A stretch of 9,982 bases of DNA from an uncultured Actinomycetes bacterium (GCA_903827345.1 CAIKID010000205.1:1-9982), one strand, 5' to 3'. Positions 1-5,886 are shown, counted from the first letter of the stretch. The notes: generated from the letters alone by a model not told the origin. Program-made: numbers and translations.

Positions 1-99
1 GGAGTCCTGCCATCCTCAGGCACATGGCACATAAATGTCCAGGCGCTCATAGATGATTTCTCGGAAACACAAGCGAACGTCACAGGACAATTGAAGTAA
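1..99 (+). CDS. C-terminal end of an unidentified protein (partial)
   Basis: Frame 1 is open from the first base to a TAA at 97-99, giving 32 residues that begin GVLPSSGTWHINVQ and end TQANVTGQLK. The other two forward frames close early (TAA near 32, TGA near 54). The gene would converge on the minus-strand cupin gene, whose stop lies 19 bases further on, which is a normal compact arrangement. I do not recognise the family from this tail. An open run of 33 codons arises by chance fairly often, so the call rests mainly on position and the protein-like composition. Confidence 0.5.
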   Translation, partial: GVLPSSGTWHINVQALIDDFSETQANVTGQLK

Positions 100-118
100 A
101 GGGGTGCAAAGAGCGAAA

Positions 119-532
119 TTAGCCTTCAGCAGCTACTTTCGCTACCGGCGACCAGCGACAGGTATCTTCTGCATCCTTCCAAATTGTTTGAGTTGGAGCC
201 GGAACCCATAATTCAATGAATTCCAATTTTTCGTTGGGATCGCTGGTAAAGGAGTGCATCTCTTCTTCCTCTGACATGACAACATCACCAGGTTCTAATT
301 GAAAAGAATTTCCACCGCCATGGAATGTTCCGCTGCCATTAATAATGAAGAAGTAGTGGCGACTACCCGTGTGGTAGTGCGCAGGAGCGTCCCTACCTGC
401 TTGATAGGTGACCCAGTCAGCTTTTACATCGGATGTTCCAAAAATATCTTCAGTAACTAAATCGATGCGCTGGCGTCCATCTCGAAGCGATTCTGCTCGC
501 GGCAAATCTCTTGATTTAACGATCTTGGCCAT
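119..532 (-). CDS. Small cupin-domain protein
   Basis: A 137-residue single-domain cupin. Cupin motif 1 is at about residues 46-68 (GRDAPAHYHTGSRHYFFIING), with H52 and H54 as likely metal ligands and H59 near where many cupins have Glu. Motif 2 is at about 81-95 (PGDVVMSEEEEMHSF), with H93 as the next ligand. It is probably a soluble cytoplasmic metal-binding protein; substrate and reaction cannot be told, and small cupins include dioxygenases, isomerases and sensors. The frame continues upstream to 670, but the ATG at 532 is chosen because a purine-rich ribosome site (GGAAAGAGAG) lies just before it and the extension would overlap the divergent reductase gene. It has its own promoter candidate at 557-586. 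Confidence 0.82.
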   Translation of the reverse strand: MAKIVKSRDLPRAESLRDGRQRIDLVTEDIFGTSDVKADWVTYQAGRDAPAHYHTGSRHYFFIINGSGTFHGGGNSFQLEPGDVVMSEEEEMHSFTSDPNEKLEFIELWVPAPTQTIWKDAEDTCRWSPVAKVAAEG

Positions 533-556
533 AACTCTCTCTTTCCTGTTACCGTA

Positions 557-586
557 AATATAGACCTGGGTTTGTGCCAAAGTCAC
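557..586 (-). promoter_or_regulatory. Promoter candidate for the cupin gene
   Basis: Read on the minus strand: GTGACT (581-586), an 18-base spacer, then TATATT (557-562). Four of six bases match TTGACA and five of six match TATAAT. Transcription would start near 550, leaving a short leader that carries the purine-rich ribosome site before the ATG at 532. Pattern match only. Confidence 0.4.
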
Positions 587-616
587 TAGTGTGGGTCGGC
601 TAAAACTCCATGGGAA

Positions 617-625
617 TGCTTTAAT
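617..625 (+). promoter_or_regulatory. Extended -10 box; aldo/keto reductase probably leaderless
   Basis: TGCTTTAAT matches an extended -10 element (TGN plus a TATAAT-like hexamer at 620-625). It ends five bases before the ATG at 631, so transcription would begin at or next to the start codon. There is no Shine-Dalgarno sequence before this ATG, which agrees with a leaderless message. No good -35 box is visible, as is usual for extended -10 promoters. Confidence 0.45.
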
Positions 626-630
626 AGGCC

Positions 631-1605
631 ATGAAATTTCGTAAATTACGTGACTTGAGCGTTTCTTCACTTGGACTTGGCTGCATGGGGATGTCTGAAT
701 TTTATGGTCCTCGCGATGATGTTGATTCGATCGCTGTCATTCATCACTTCTTAGATCTAGGCGGAAACTTCATTGACACCGCTGATATGTATGGACCTTT
801 TACCAACGAAGAGTTGGTGGGTCGTGCGATAGCAGGTCGTCGAGATCAAGTCGTTCTCGCTACCAAGTTTGGCAACGAGCGTTTCGCTGACGGAACTCGA
901 CGTATTAACGGAAGTCCTGAATATGTCGCGAAGGCTTGCAATGATTCTTTAAAGCGGCTCAATGTTGACTATATTGATTTGTATTACCAACACCGCGTAG
1001 ATCGTTCGGTCCCTATCGAAGAAACTTGGGGCGCACTAAAGCAGTTGGTTGAAGCAGGAAAGGTCCGTCATTTAGGTATTTCAGAAGCCTCTTCAGAAAC
1101 CATCCGCCGGGCGAATGCAGTACACCCAATCACCGCATTGCAGTCAGAGTGGTCCCTCTGGACTCGCGAAGTTGAGGCCAATGGAATTCTTGCGACGGTT
1201 AAAGAGCTCGGAATAGGCTTTGTCCCTTACTCCCCATTAGGTCGAGGTTTCCTTACTGGAGCCATAACTTCCATCGATGACCTATCGGCAGATGACGCGC
1301 GTCGCACTCACCCACGATTTAAAGGAGACAACTTCTCACAGAATCTTAATATCGTGGCAGCGGTGAAGGATATGGCCGATAGAAAGGGAATAACTCCAGC
1401 ACAACTTGCCCTCGCATGGCTCTTAGCCCAAGCGGAAAACATTGTGCCAATCCCTGGAACGCGAAAGATCTCTAGACTCGAAGAAAATCTTGCCGCTCTG
1501 GATATAACTTTGGCGAAGAGTGATATTGATTCTTTGAACGAGATTGCGCCTATTGGAGTAACTGCCGGAGACCGATACGCCGATATGTCTTCGATTAACG
1601 GCTAA
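631..1605 (+). CDS. Aldo/keto reductase
   Basis: 324 residues, the normal length for a cytoplasmic NADPH-dependent aldo/keto reductase of the AKR13/YajO-like type, which reduces aldehydes and ketones. The N-terminus (SLGLGCMGMSEFYG, about 13-26) is typical. The catalytic tetrad is visible: D49 and Y54 in FIDTADMYG, K79 in LATKFGN, H121 in YYQHRVD. The cofactor end is IPGTRKISRLEEN (about 274-286), with R278 and K279 expected near the NADPH phosphate. The start at 631 aligns with the family's N-terminus and lies just behind an extended -10 box. The SDR gene follows 55 bases after the stop on the same strand, suggesting related roles. Substrate unknown. Confidence 0.93.
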   Translation: MKFRKLRDLSVSSLGLGCMGMSEFYGPRDDVDSIAVIHHFLDLGGNFIDTADMYGPFTNEELVGRAIAGRRDQVVLATKFGNERFADGTRRINGSPEYVAKACNDSLKRLNVDYIDLYYQHRVDRSVPIEETWGALKQLVEAGKVRHLGISEASSETIRRANAVHPITALQSEWSLWTREVEANGILATVKELGIGFVPYSPLGRGFLTGAITSIDDLSADDARRTHPRFKGDNFSQNLNIVAAVKDMADRKGITPAQLALAWLLAQAENIVPIPGTRKISRLEENLAALDITLAKSDIDSLNEIAPIGVTAGDRYADMSSING

Positions 1606-1648
1606 GACCTTAATCATCTAACAATCAAATTTCCTCCACTTTTAAAGT

Positions 1649-1660
1649 TAGGGTTTCACA
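1649..1660 (+). promoter_or_regulatory. Start-proximal box before the SDR gene
   Basis: TAGGGT at 1649-1654 lies at -12 to -7 from the SDR ATG and fits the loose actinobacterial -10 pattern TANNNT, so it could give a leaderless SDR message. Alternatively the GGG serves as a weak ribosome site seven bases before the ATG. The broken second copy has AAGGGT at the matching place (3998-4003), so the first T of the box is lost there. There is no convincing -35. Confidence 0.28.
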
Positions 1661-1673
1661 ATGACGCAACGCA
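1650..1673 (+). repeat. 24-bp direct repeat, copy 1 (SDR start)
   Basis: These 24 bases, starting AGGGTTTCACA and running across the SDR ATG through ACGCAACGCA, are identical to 3999-4022. The copies are 2349 bp apart in the same orientation and are the best-kept part of a longer similarity described at 3987-4087. Recombination between them would remove the SDR body, the PLP enzyme gene and the SnoaL remnant. Confidence 0.9.
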
Positions 1674-2413
1674 CCGTTCTTATTACCGGAGGTTCCCGAG
1701 GTATCGGGGCGGCCATTGCTCGCAAATTCGCAGCGTCGGGCGATCGCATCGCCGTTCATTATGTATCGTCAGAGCCAGATGCCCAGGGAGTGCTTGATTC
1801 ACTTTCAGGTAGCGGGCACATGATCGCCCAGGCTGATCTACGCAATCCTGAAGCGATTCGCGTAATGGTCGAAGCAGTGGCAGCTAAATTCGGAAAAATT
1901 GATGTATTGATAAATAATGCAGGTATATTCATTGATCATCCCATTGAAAAAACGACGTATGAGCAATGGCAGAATGCTTGGGCGCAAACCATCGGGATCA
2001 ATCTGATTGGTGCCGCCAATGCCACATGGTGTGCTTTGCAACATATGCCCAAGAACGGAACATCACGAATTGTAAATATCGGTTCACGCGGAGCTTTTCG
2101 CGGAGAGCCCGTAAGCCCAGCCTATGGAGCTTCGAAAGCCGCAATAGTCGCTTTTGGACAGTCCATTGCCAAGGCTTTAGCGCCCATGCATATCGGAGTG
2201 ACCACGCTCGCCCCAGGATTTGTTGAAACAGAGATGGCAGCCAGACTTTTGGATGGCCCTGAAGGGGACGGGATTCGCGCACAAAGTCCCTTTAATCGTG
2301 TTGCACAACCGGAAGAATTAGCGAAAGCGGTTTACTTTCTAGCCTCAGCCGACAGCGAATGGGCAAGTGGTGCGGTCTTAGATTTCAATGGCGCTTCATA
2401 TTTACGTATGTAA
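1661..2413 (+). CDS. Short-chain dehydrogenase/reductase (SDR)
   Basis: 250 residues, a full-length classical SDR with a Rossmann fold, NAD(P)H-dependent and cytoplasmic. The cofactor motif TGGSRGIG is at 9-16; R13 and the absence of an acidic residue at the end of strand 2 (HYVSSEPD) point towards NADP. NNAG is at 85-88. The catalytic residues are N114 (GINLIG), S142 (NIGSRG), Y155 and K159 (AYGASK). The PG motif (LAPGFVETEM, about 183-192) is present. It resembles 3-oxoacyl-ACP-reductase-like enzymes, but the actual substrate is open. It follows the aldo/keto reductase by 55 bases and ends one base from the convergent PLP enzyme stop. Its first codons and leader are duplicated in broken form at 3987-4087. 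Confidence 0.94.
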   Translation: MTQRTVLITGGSRGIGAAIARKFAASGDRIAVHYVSSEPDAQGVLDSLSGSGHMIAQADLRNPEAIRVMVEAVAAKFGKIDVLINNAGIFIDHPIEKTTYEQWQNAWAQTIGINLIGAANATWCALQHMPKNGTSRIVNIGSRGAFRGEPVSPAYGASKAAIVAFGQSIAKALAPMHIGVTTLAPGFVETEMAARLLDGPEGDGIRAQSPFNRVAQPEELAKAVYFLASADSEWASGAVLDFNGASYLRM

Positions 2414-2414
2414 A

Positions 2415-3617
2415 TTACTTCGTTAGTTCATGCAACCCGTCGAGGAGGCGATTAACATCTTCGATTGTGCTGTAAGGGGCTATCCCAACGCGCACAGCTC
2501 CAGTATCGCCTAGTCCTAGAGCCCTGGAAACCTCGAGTGCGTAGAAATTACCAGCTGGTGCATTGACCTTAAGATCTGCTAAGTATTGATAGACCTGGGC
2601 ACCCTGGAAACCTTTAAGGTTGAAATAGACAGTCGGTGTTCGCTTCTTTGCGTGTCCATATGTTGTAACTCCTGGGAGTCCTTGGATTCCGGACTCCATC
2701 AGCGCAAAGAGTTCCTCTTCATATTTTTCTAACTCTCGCATCGAGTGCTGGATCTTGGCCCGCCGAGTTGATAGGTCACTCTGGACCATATTTGATATGT
2801 AATCAATTGCTGCGGTGCAACCAGCCATAAGTTCGTAAGGGAGCGTTCCGAACTCAAATCTTTCTGGAACCGCACTTGTCGAAGGTAATAATTTGTCATT
2901 ATTCAAAGTCATGAGTAATTCAGGTTTGGCGGCTAAAACAGCACAATGAGGTCCAAAAAGTTTATAGAAGGAGAATCCATAGAAATCTGCACCTATATCC
3001 TGCATATCGATGGGGACGTGGGGAGTTAAATGAACTCCATCTACATAGAGCAGCGCTTTTGATTGGTGAACCGCGGCAGAAATTGCTTTGATGTCTGGTC
3101 TGGTTCCCAAGGTATTACCCGCGCCCGTGACGGCAACAAGGCGAGTTTTCTCGTTGAGCAAGTCAGAGATTGCGGATGTCGCTAATTCTCCAGTTGCCAG
3201 ATCAAATTTAGCCCAACGGACGACGGCACCTACAGATTCAGCTGCTTGCACCCAAGGGCGGATATTTGAATCATGATCAAGATTCGTGACGATGATTTCG
3301 TCGCCCGGTTTCCAGGTCTTAGCTATCGTGCGAGAGAAGTCATATGTGATTTGGGTCCAACTGCGCCCATAAACCACCCCACCCGGATCGGCATTAATTA
3401 AATCTCCAACAGCCTGACGAAAATTAATAACAATCTCTTCAGCATTTCTCTCGGATTGTGTAATGGTATTTCGATTTGAGATTGGCTTAGTTATGGCTTC
3501 AGATATCGCGTTACCTACCTGAATCGGAACTTGGCTTCCCCCGGGGCCATCGAAGAAGGCTAGGCCGGAGTTTAATCCTGGGAAATCTGCACGGATTTTG
3601 TTAACGTCGAAAGCCAT
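2415..3617 (-). CDS. Cysteine-desulfurase-like PLP enzyme (VC1184/TIGR01976 type)
   Basis: 400 residues, a class V aminotransferase-fold enzyme. The N-terminal FFDGPGGSQVP (about 21-31), HDSNIRPW (115-122), DGVHLTPH (193-200) and the PLP lysine K219 in GFSFYKLFGPH fit the VC1184-like branch of the NifS/SufS superfamily. The C-terminal segment NAPAGNFYALEVSRALGL (about 352-369) followed by GAVRVGIAPY occupies the place where true cysteine desulfurases carry the loop cysteine; none is there, and the only cysteines are C225 and C267. It may therefore act on another amino-acid-like substrate, or by another chemistry, rather than feeding Fe-S assembly; no suf or isc genes are nearby. The ATG at 3617 has no ribosome site but sits directly behind a promoter candidate. 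Confidence 0.9.
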   Translation of the reverse strand: MAFDVNKIRADFPGLNSGLAFFDGPGGSQVPIQVGNAISEAITKPISNRNTITQSERNAEEIVINFRQAVGDLINADPGGVVYGRSWTQITYDFSRTIAKTWKPGDEIIVTNLDHDSNIRPWVQAAESVGAVVRWAKFDLATGELATSAISDLLNEKTRLVAVTGAGNTLGTRPDIKAISAAVHQSKALLYVDGVHLTPHVPIDMQDIGADFYGFSFYKLFGPHCAVLAAKPELLMTLNNDKLLPSTSAVPERFEFGTLPYELMAGCTAAIDYISNMVQSDLSTRRAKIQHSMRELEKYEEELFALMESGIQGLPGVTTYGHAKKRTPTVYFNLKGFQGAQVYQYLADLKVNAPAGNFYALEVSRALGLGDTGAVRVGIAPYSTIEDVNRLLDGLHELTK

Positions 3618-3624
3618 GTGGGCT

Positions 3625-3653
3625 ATTGAAGTCGCAATAGTGAATTAAATCAA
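3625..3653 (-). promoter_or_regulatory. Promoter candidate giving a leaderless PLP-enzyme message
   Basis: On the minus strand TTGATT (3648-3653), a 17-base spacer and TTCAAT (3625-3630) place the transcription start within about one base of the ATG at 3617. Each hexamer matches its consensus in four of six positions. No Shine-Dalgarno sequence precedes this ATG, so a leaderless transcript is the simplest reading. Confidence 0.42.
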
Positions 3654-3734
3654 GGGAAGAGAGCGATGGTTGGAATGCAACTTTCTAGTTTGTCATTCAT
3701 TTTGATCTTGAGATCAGTTGGACGTACAAACCCC

Positions 3735-3919
3735 TCAACCTTTCACATACGAGAGTTTTTCACTCACCTTTCCATCTTTCACTCGCATAATGTCGACTCC
3801 GCGAACATGACCATCCCCCCTTGTGTAAAGCCAACGAACAAGGCATCGATATCATGTTTGTTGATGGCGTCATTGAACATTCTGACAACCGACTCGGTCT
3901 GCTCTGACTGATCATTCAT
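3735..3919 (-). pseudogene. Gutted SnoaL-like (NTF2-fold) gene
   Basis: Both ends of a SnoaL-like polyketide-cyclase-family gene are present but the middle is missing. The 5' end has an excellent ribosome site (AGGAGGAGAAAG) before ATG 3919, and translates to MNDQSEQTESVVRMFNDAI then NKHDIDALF, the typical first helices. The typical C-terminus (GHVRGVDIMRVKDGKVSEK then LSYVKG, stop TGA at 3735-3737) is in another frame. From start to stop is 185 bases, two more than a multiple of three. Intact relatives are about 130 residues, so some 60-70 residues are lost. The frame from the ATG instead runs through an unrelated tail and stops at 3779. The intact 5' signals mean a short peptide may still be made. 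Loss by internal deletion is an inference. Confidence 0.78.
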
Positions 3920-3986
3920 CTTTCTCCTCCTATAGTTTGGAGAGAAAGACACTAATCTAATATCGGAGATGTTCCAAGAGAGGCAA

Positions 3987-4087
3987 GGTTCAAAAGTAAG
4001 GGTTTCACAATGACGCAACGCAGCATGCTTATTACTGGAAATTCCCAAGGTATTGGAGCGGTCAGGGCTGCGGGGCAATTGCAATAG
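3987..4087 (+). pseudogene. Broken second copy of the SDR start
   Basis: ATG 4010 opens a 25-codon frame ending in TAG 4085-4087. Its peptide begins MTQRSMLITGNSQGIGAV, against MTQRTVLITGGSRGIGAA in the intact SDR at 1661, keeping the Rossmann glycine motif. Similarity begins in the leader about 20 bases before the ATG, is roughly 85% over the best 70 bases, includes a 24-base identity, and fades at about 4085 after small insertions and substitutions. Nothing like the remaining SDR body follows. It lies 90 bases from, and divergent to, the broken SnoaL gene. Either it is the stub of a deleted paralogue, or the SDR leader was copied here by a partial duplication. Confidence 0.82.
3999..4022 (+). 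repeat. 24-bp direct repeat, copy 2 (SDR stub)
   Basis: Identical to 1650-1673. It spans the last bases of the leader and the first four codons of the broken SDR copy. One base upstream of the repeat the sequence differs (A at 3998 for T at 1649), altering the possible -10 box noted for the intact gene. Confidence 0.9.
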
Positions 4088-4152
4088 GGGATCCGAACTC
4101 TCCGGATTTCTAACTCCGATATCGCCTTTCTACGTAAGACTTCACCCGCAAT

Positions 4153-4181
4153 ATCACCCTCTTTTGGATAGGAGGGGTGAT
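4153..4181 (+). promoter_or_regulatory. Hairpin between the SDR stub and the orphan gene
   Basis: ATCACCCTC (4153-4161) pairs with GAGGGGTGAT (4172-4181), with one bulged G and a ten-base loop: nine base pairs, mostly GC. It stands 66 bases after the SDR stub's stop and 24 bases before ATG 4206. A run of five T at 4195-4199 comes 13 bases after the stem, too far for a classical terminator. It may be a worn terminator or a leader structure for the orphan gene. Confidence 0.4.
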
Positions 4182-4205
4182 CTCCAAAGAGTACTTTTTC
4201 ACACT

Positions 4206-4736
4206 ATGGACGGCAATTTACTCATGACTACAGTTGTGAAAACTGATGAGTGGAACTCTGCCCTCTTAAAGATTGTTAACCACTGGAAATCTTCACTTTC
4301 AAAAGTCTATGAAATTAACGAAGACACCTCTTGGATGCAGCGTTTCAACCTCTGCGAGCCTTGGGAATTTGCTCATATGGCAAACATAGTTCTATGGCTC
4401 AACCTGCCTACAGAATTTCCCAAGAAGATTTATGACGAGAGTAATGATCTGGATTATGCCACTAGCGCGGCATTTGCCAAGGTCATGGGCGAGGTTGCCA
4501 TCGATTATTCAAACGTTGAAAAACAAGAAATATTTGCGATTCATGAACAACTATTGGAGTTGGGCGGAAATTACATTCGGAGAGGAATGCCTCCGATTTG
4601 GTCAGAATTAACGTGGACCGACTTTCTCTCGCTTGGTGATCGAATTGCAACGAGTGAATTCCGTAGCCTTAAAAATCGAGAAAAGAGAGCACCCGCACAT
4701 CGTTATGCACCAACTACTTACGGATTTGTAATTTAA
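4206..4736 (+). CDS. Orphan hypothetical protein, tryptophan-rich
   Basis: 176 residues in a clean frame to TAA 4734-4736; I recognise no family. It looks soluble, with no signal peptide or membrane segment. Features seen: many aromatic residues (WNSALL, NHWKSS, TSWMQRF, EPWEF, VLWLNLP, IWSELTWTDF), a central charged helical part (about 75-120) and a basic tail (SLKNREKRAPAHRYAP) ending TYGFVI. The frame is open upstream to a TTG at 4053, but that stretch overlaps the SDR stub in another frame, so it is unlikely to be coding. ATG 4206 is chosen; ATG 4224 (behind GGACGG) is a real alternative. Neither has a strong ribosome site. A hairpin precedes it and 356 gene-poor bases follow. Flanking decay suggests either a recent arrival or a gene surviving in a shrinking region. 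Confidence 0.6.
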   Translation: MDGNLLMTTVVKTDEWNSALLKIVNHWKSSLSKVYEINEDTSWMQRFNLCEPWEFAHMANIVLWLNLPTEFPKKIYDESNDLDYATSAAFAKVMGEVAIDYSNVEKQEIFAIHEQLLELGGNYIRRGMPPIWSELTWTDFLSLGDRIATSEFRSLKNREKRAPAHRYAPTTYGFVI

Positions 4737-4892
4737 AGAACATTAGAAATTGGTAGTTCTCTTGCGCAGGGTTCGTCTTAACCTGAAACTTCCTCATATC
4801 CCAAGCGCCCTCAGAGCAAGAATGCACCAGTCATAACCACGGGAAGTATCAAATATCCCGTTCCATAGAGCGATGAGCTGCACCCTTCCAGC

Positions 4893-5066
4893 ATGGGTTG
4901 GTTTTCATCCGGTGATGATCACCTGCCGATCGGTGCATTTTCCACGATGCCGCAGGGAACCTGGGACGATTTATCTGACCAGTCATGCATATACGCCGCT
5001 ATCCGTTCTATTGTGCTGATTAGTGGATTAAGTAAAGATGCCATTCACTCAAAAATATTGAGGTGA
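4893..5066 (+). CDS. Doubtful small ORF (57 residues)
   Basis: ATG 4893 to TGA 5064-5066 is open; the frame runs a further eight codons upstream to a TAG. The peptide begins MGWFSSGDDHLPIGAFST and contains a hydrophobic patch (AAIRSIVLISGLS, about 35-47). There is no ribosome site and no family I recognise. It could be a fragment of a lost gene or chance. It stops 26 bases before the GTG of the NTF2-family gene. Confidence 0.15.
   Translation: MGWFSSGDDHLPIGAFSTMPQGTWDDLSDQSCIYAAIRSIVLISGLSKDAIHSKILR
4911..4933. repeat. Two adjacent short palindromes
   Basis: GGTGATGATCACC (4911-4923) is a perfect 6-bp inverted repeat around one base. Two bases later CCGATCGG (4926-4933) is an 8-bp palindrome, set within TGCCGATCGGTGCA, which is itself nearly symmetric. 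They could be protein-binding sites about 160 bases upstream of the NTF2 gene, but short palindromes arise by chance. Confidence 0.3.
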
Positions 5067-5092
5067 CTGCACCTTAGGTAAGGATCCCAATC

Positions 5093-5467
5093 GTGGATGA
5101 GGCAAAAACTGAAATTACCCGACTTATTAATCTTTACATTGATGGCGCCGGAAAAGGCGACGCAGCAAAGTTAACTGAAGCCTTCCATGCCAGCTCGCGG
5201 TGGTTTGGAACAATGGGCGGCACAGATTACGATCTCGACAGAGCTGCGTTTATCAACCTGGTTGTGGCACAACCTGGGGATGCTGGGAATCTCGTTGCCA
5301 AGATAACCGACATTCAGATCGCGGCCACGGCAGCTACAGCCACTGTCGAAGAGGAAGGCTTTTGGGGAATCTACTCATTTACGGATTATTTCACCCTTTC
5401 AATCCTCGATGGACATTGGCAGATCACTAACAAGACTTTCGCTAATACTGGCGTTGCAAGTGCCTAA
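5093..5467 (+). CDS. NTF2-like protein, putative lumazine-binding type
   Basis: 124 residues, the usual size for a single NTF2-like domain. The N-terminal helices (about 1-33: ITRLINLYIDGAGKGDAAKL) are followed by a beta-rich part ending FWGIYSFTDYFTLSILDGHW then QITNKTFANTG, which fits the Lumazine_bd_2 / DUF4440-like group: small cytoplasmic proteins with a ligand-sized pocket, some of them isomerases or cyclases, many without known activity. It starts with GTG 5093 behind TAAGGA with about eight bases spacing. The next NTF2-fold gene begins 27 bases after its stop, so they are probably co-transcribed. Function undetermined. Confidence 0.82.
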   Translation: MDEAKTEITRLINLYIDGAGKGDAAKLTEAFHASSRWFGTMGGTDYDLDRAAFINLVVAQPGDAGNLVAKITDIQIAATAATATVEEEGFWGIYSFTDYFTLSILDGHWQITNKTFANTGVASA

Positions 5468-5494
5468 TTCATCTACTCTCTTGAAAGGTTAAAC

Positions 5495-5866
5495 ATGTCT
5501 CACATTGATCTTATGAACAAGATGGCCATTGCCTACAACGCTAAGGACGTTGAGGCGATGATGGATTTGATAACAGACAATTGCATAATGCAAAAAGATC
5601 GTGGCGAAGTTTTGGTGGCCGGTAAAGCATCATTCCGTGAGTTTTACGCTTCGGGGATGGCAAAGAATCCGAATATGAAGCTAGAACTTAAAGAGAATTT
5701 TTCGGCTGGATCGGCTCTTTTCATTCACGAAATCAATACAGGTTTTGTGGTAGATGGCAAAGAGACCGCACTGGATACAACGTGGGCATATCAAGTGGTT
5801 AATGGAAAGATTGCACTCATGCATTACTTTTCAGTCGACTACAAAAACGCAGGAGAGACTTTTTAA
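5495..5866 (+). CDS. SnoaL/NTF2-like protein
   Basis: 123 residues: alpha-helical start (MSHIDLMNKMAIAYNAKDVE, with AMMDLITDNCIMQ following) and beta-sheet end (DTTWAYQVVNGKIALMHYFS), the SnoaL-like order. It begins at ATG 5495 after GAAAGG (5483-5488), six bases away. It is second in a likely two-gene unit with the lumazine-binding-type gene, and is followed after 20 bases by a strong hairpin terminator. It differs in sequence from both its neighbour and the broken SnoaL gene at 3735-3919, so it is not a recent duplicate of either. A catalytic role cannot be assigned from the residues seen. Confidence 0.82.
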   Translation: MSHIDLMNKMAIAYNAKDVEAMMDLITDNCIMQKDRGEVLVAGKASFREFYASGMAKNPNMKLELKENFSAGSALFIHEINTGFVVDGKETALDTTWAYQVVNGKIALMHYFSVDYKNAGETF

Positions 5867-5886
5867 ACGTAGCGTAATTCTGTTTG

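Larger units (their letters stand above)
4737..5092. other. Gene-poor stretch between orphan gene and NTF2 genes
   Basis: No convincing gene, RNA gene or known element is visible in these 356 bases. They hold a small hairpin at 4839-4861 (ACGGGA paired with TCCCGT around an 11-base loop) that could be a weak terminator for the orphan gene, adjacent palindromes at 4911-4933, and an open frame at 4893-5066. No clear promoter for the downstream NTF2 gene was found; only its ribosome site at about 5079-5084 is clear. Given broken genes just upstream, this may be decayed coding sequence. Confidence 0.45.

Noticed and set aside
533..670. Longer N-terminus for the cupin protein (start at 670)
   Set aside because: The 46 extra residues are not cupin-like, overlap the divergent reductase gene and its promoter, and ATG 532 has a purine-rich ribosome site.
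3700..3716. Short palindrome TGATCTTGAGATCA as an operator upstream of the PLP enzyme
   Set aside because: Six-base arms with a two-base centre are expected by chance, and it lies about 50 bases beyond the -35 with no partner site.
3666..3911. Plus-strand 81-residue ORF
   Set aside because: It is antisense to the SnoaL remnant, has no ribosome site and no family features.
1650..4022. Composite transposon or integrated element bounded by the 24-bp direct repeats
   Set aside because: No transposase or integrase lies between them, no terminal inverted repeats or target duplications are visible, and the repeat is explained by shared SDR start sequence.
3779..4084. 101-residue minus-strand ORF read as one gene
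   Set aside because: Only its part from 3919 onward resembles a protein family, and that part is the broken SnoaL start. The upstream extension is not coding and the 3' end is out of frame.
3952..4203. Minus-strand open frame of 83 codons with protein-like stretches (VLFGDHPSYPKEGDIAGEVL)
   Set aside because: It has no start codon near its upstream end, directly follows a TAG, and its second half is antisense to the SDR stub. No family recognised. It could be another decayed fragment but cannot be supported.
4053..4205. Longer N-terminus for the orphan gene starting at TTG 4053
   Set aside because: This frame overlaps sequence that is clearly derived from the SDR start in another frame, crosses the hairpin, and has no ribosome site.
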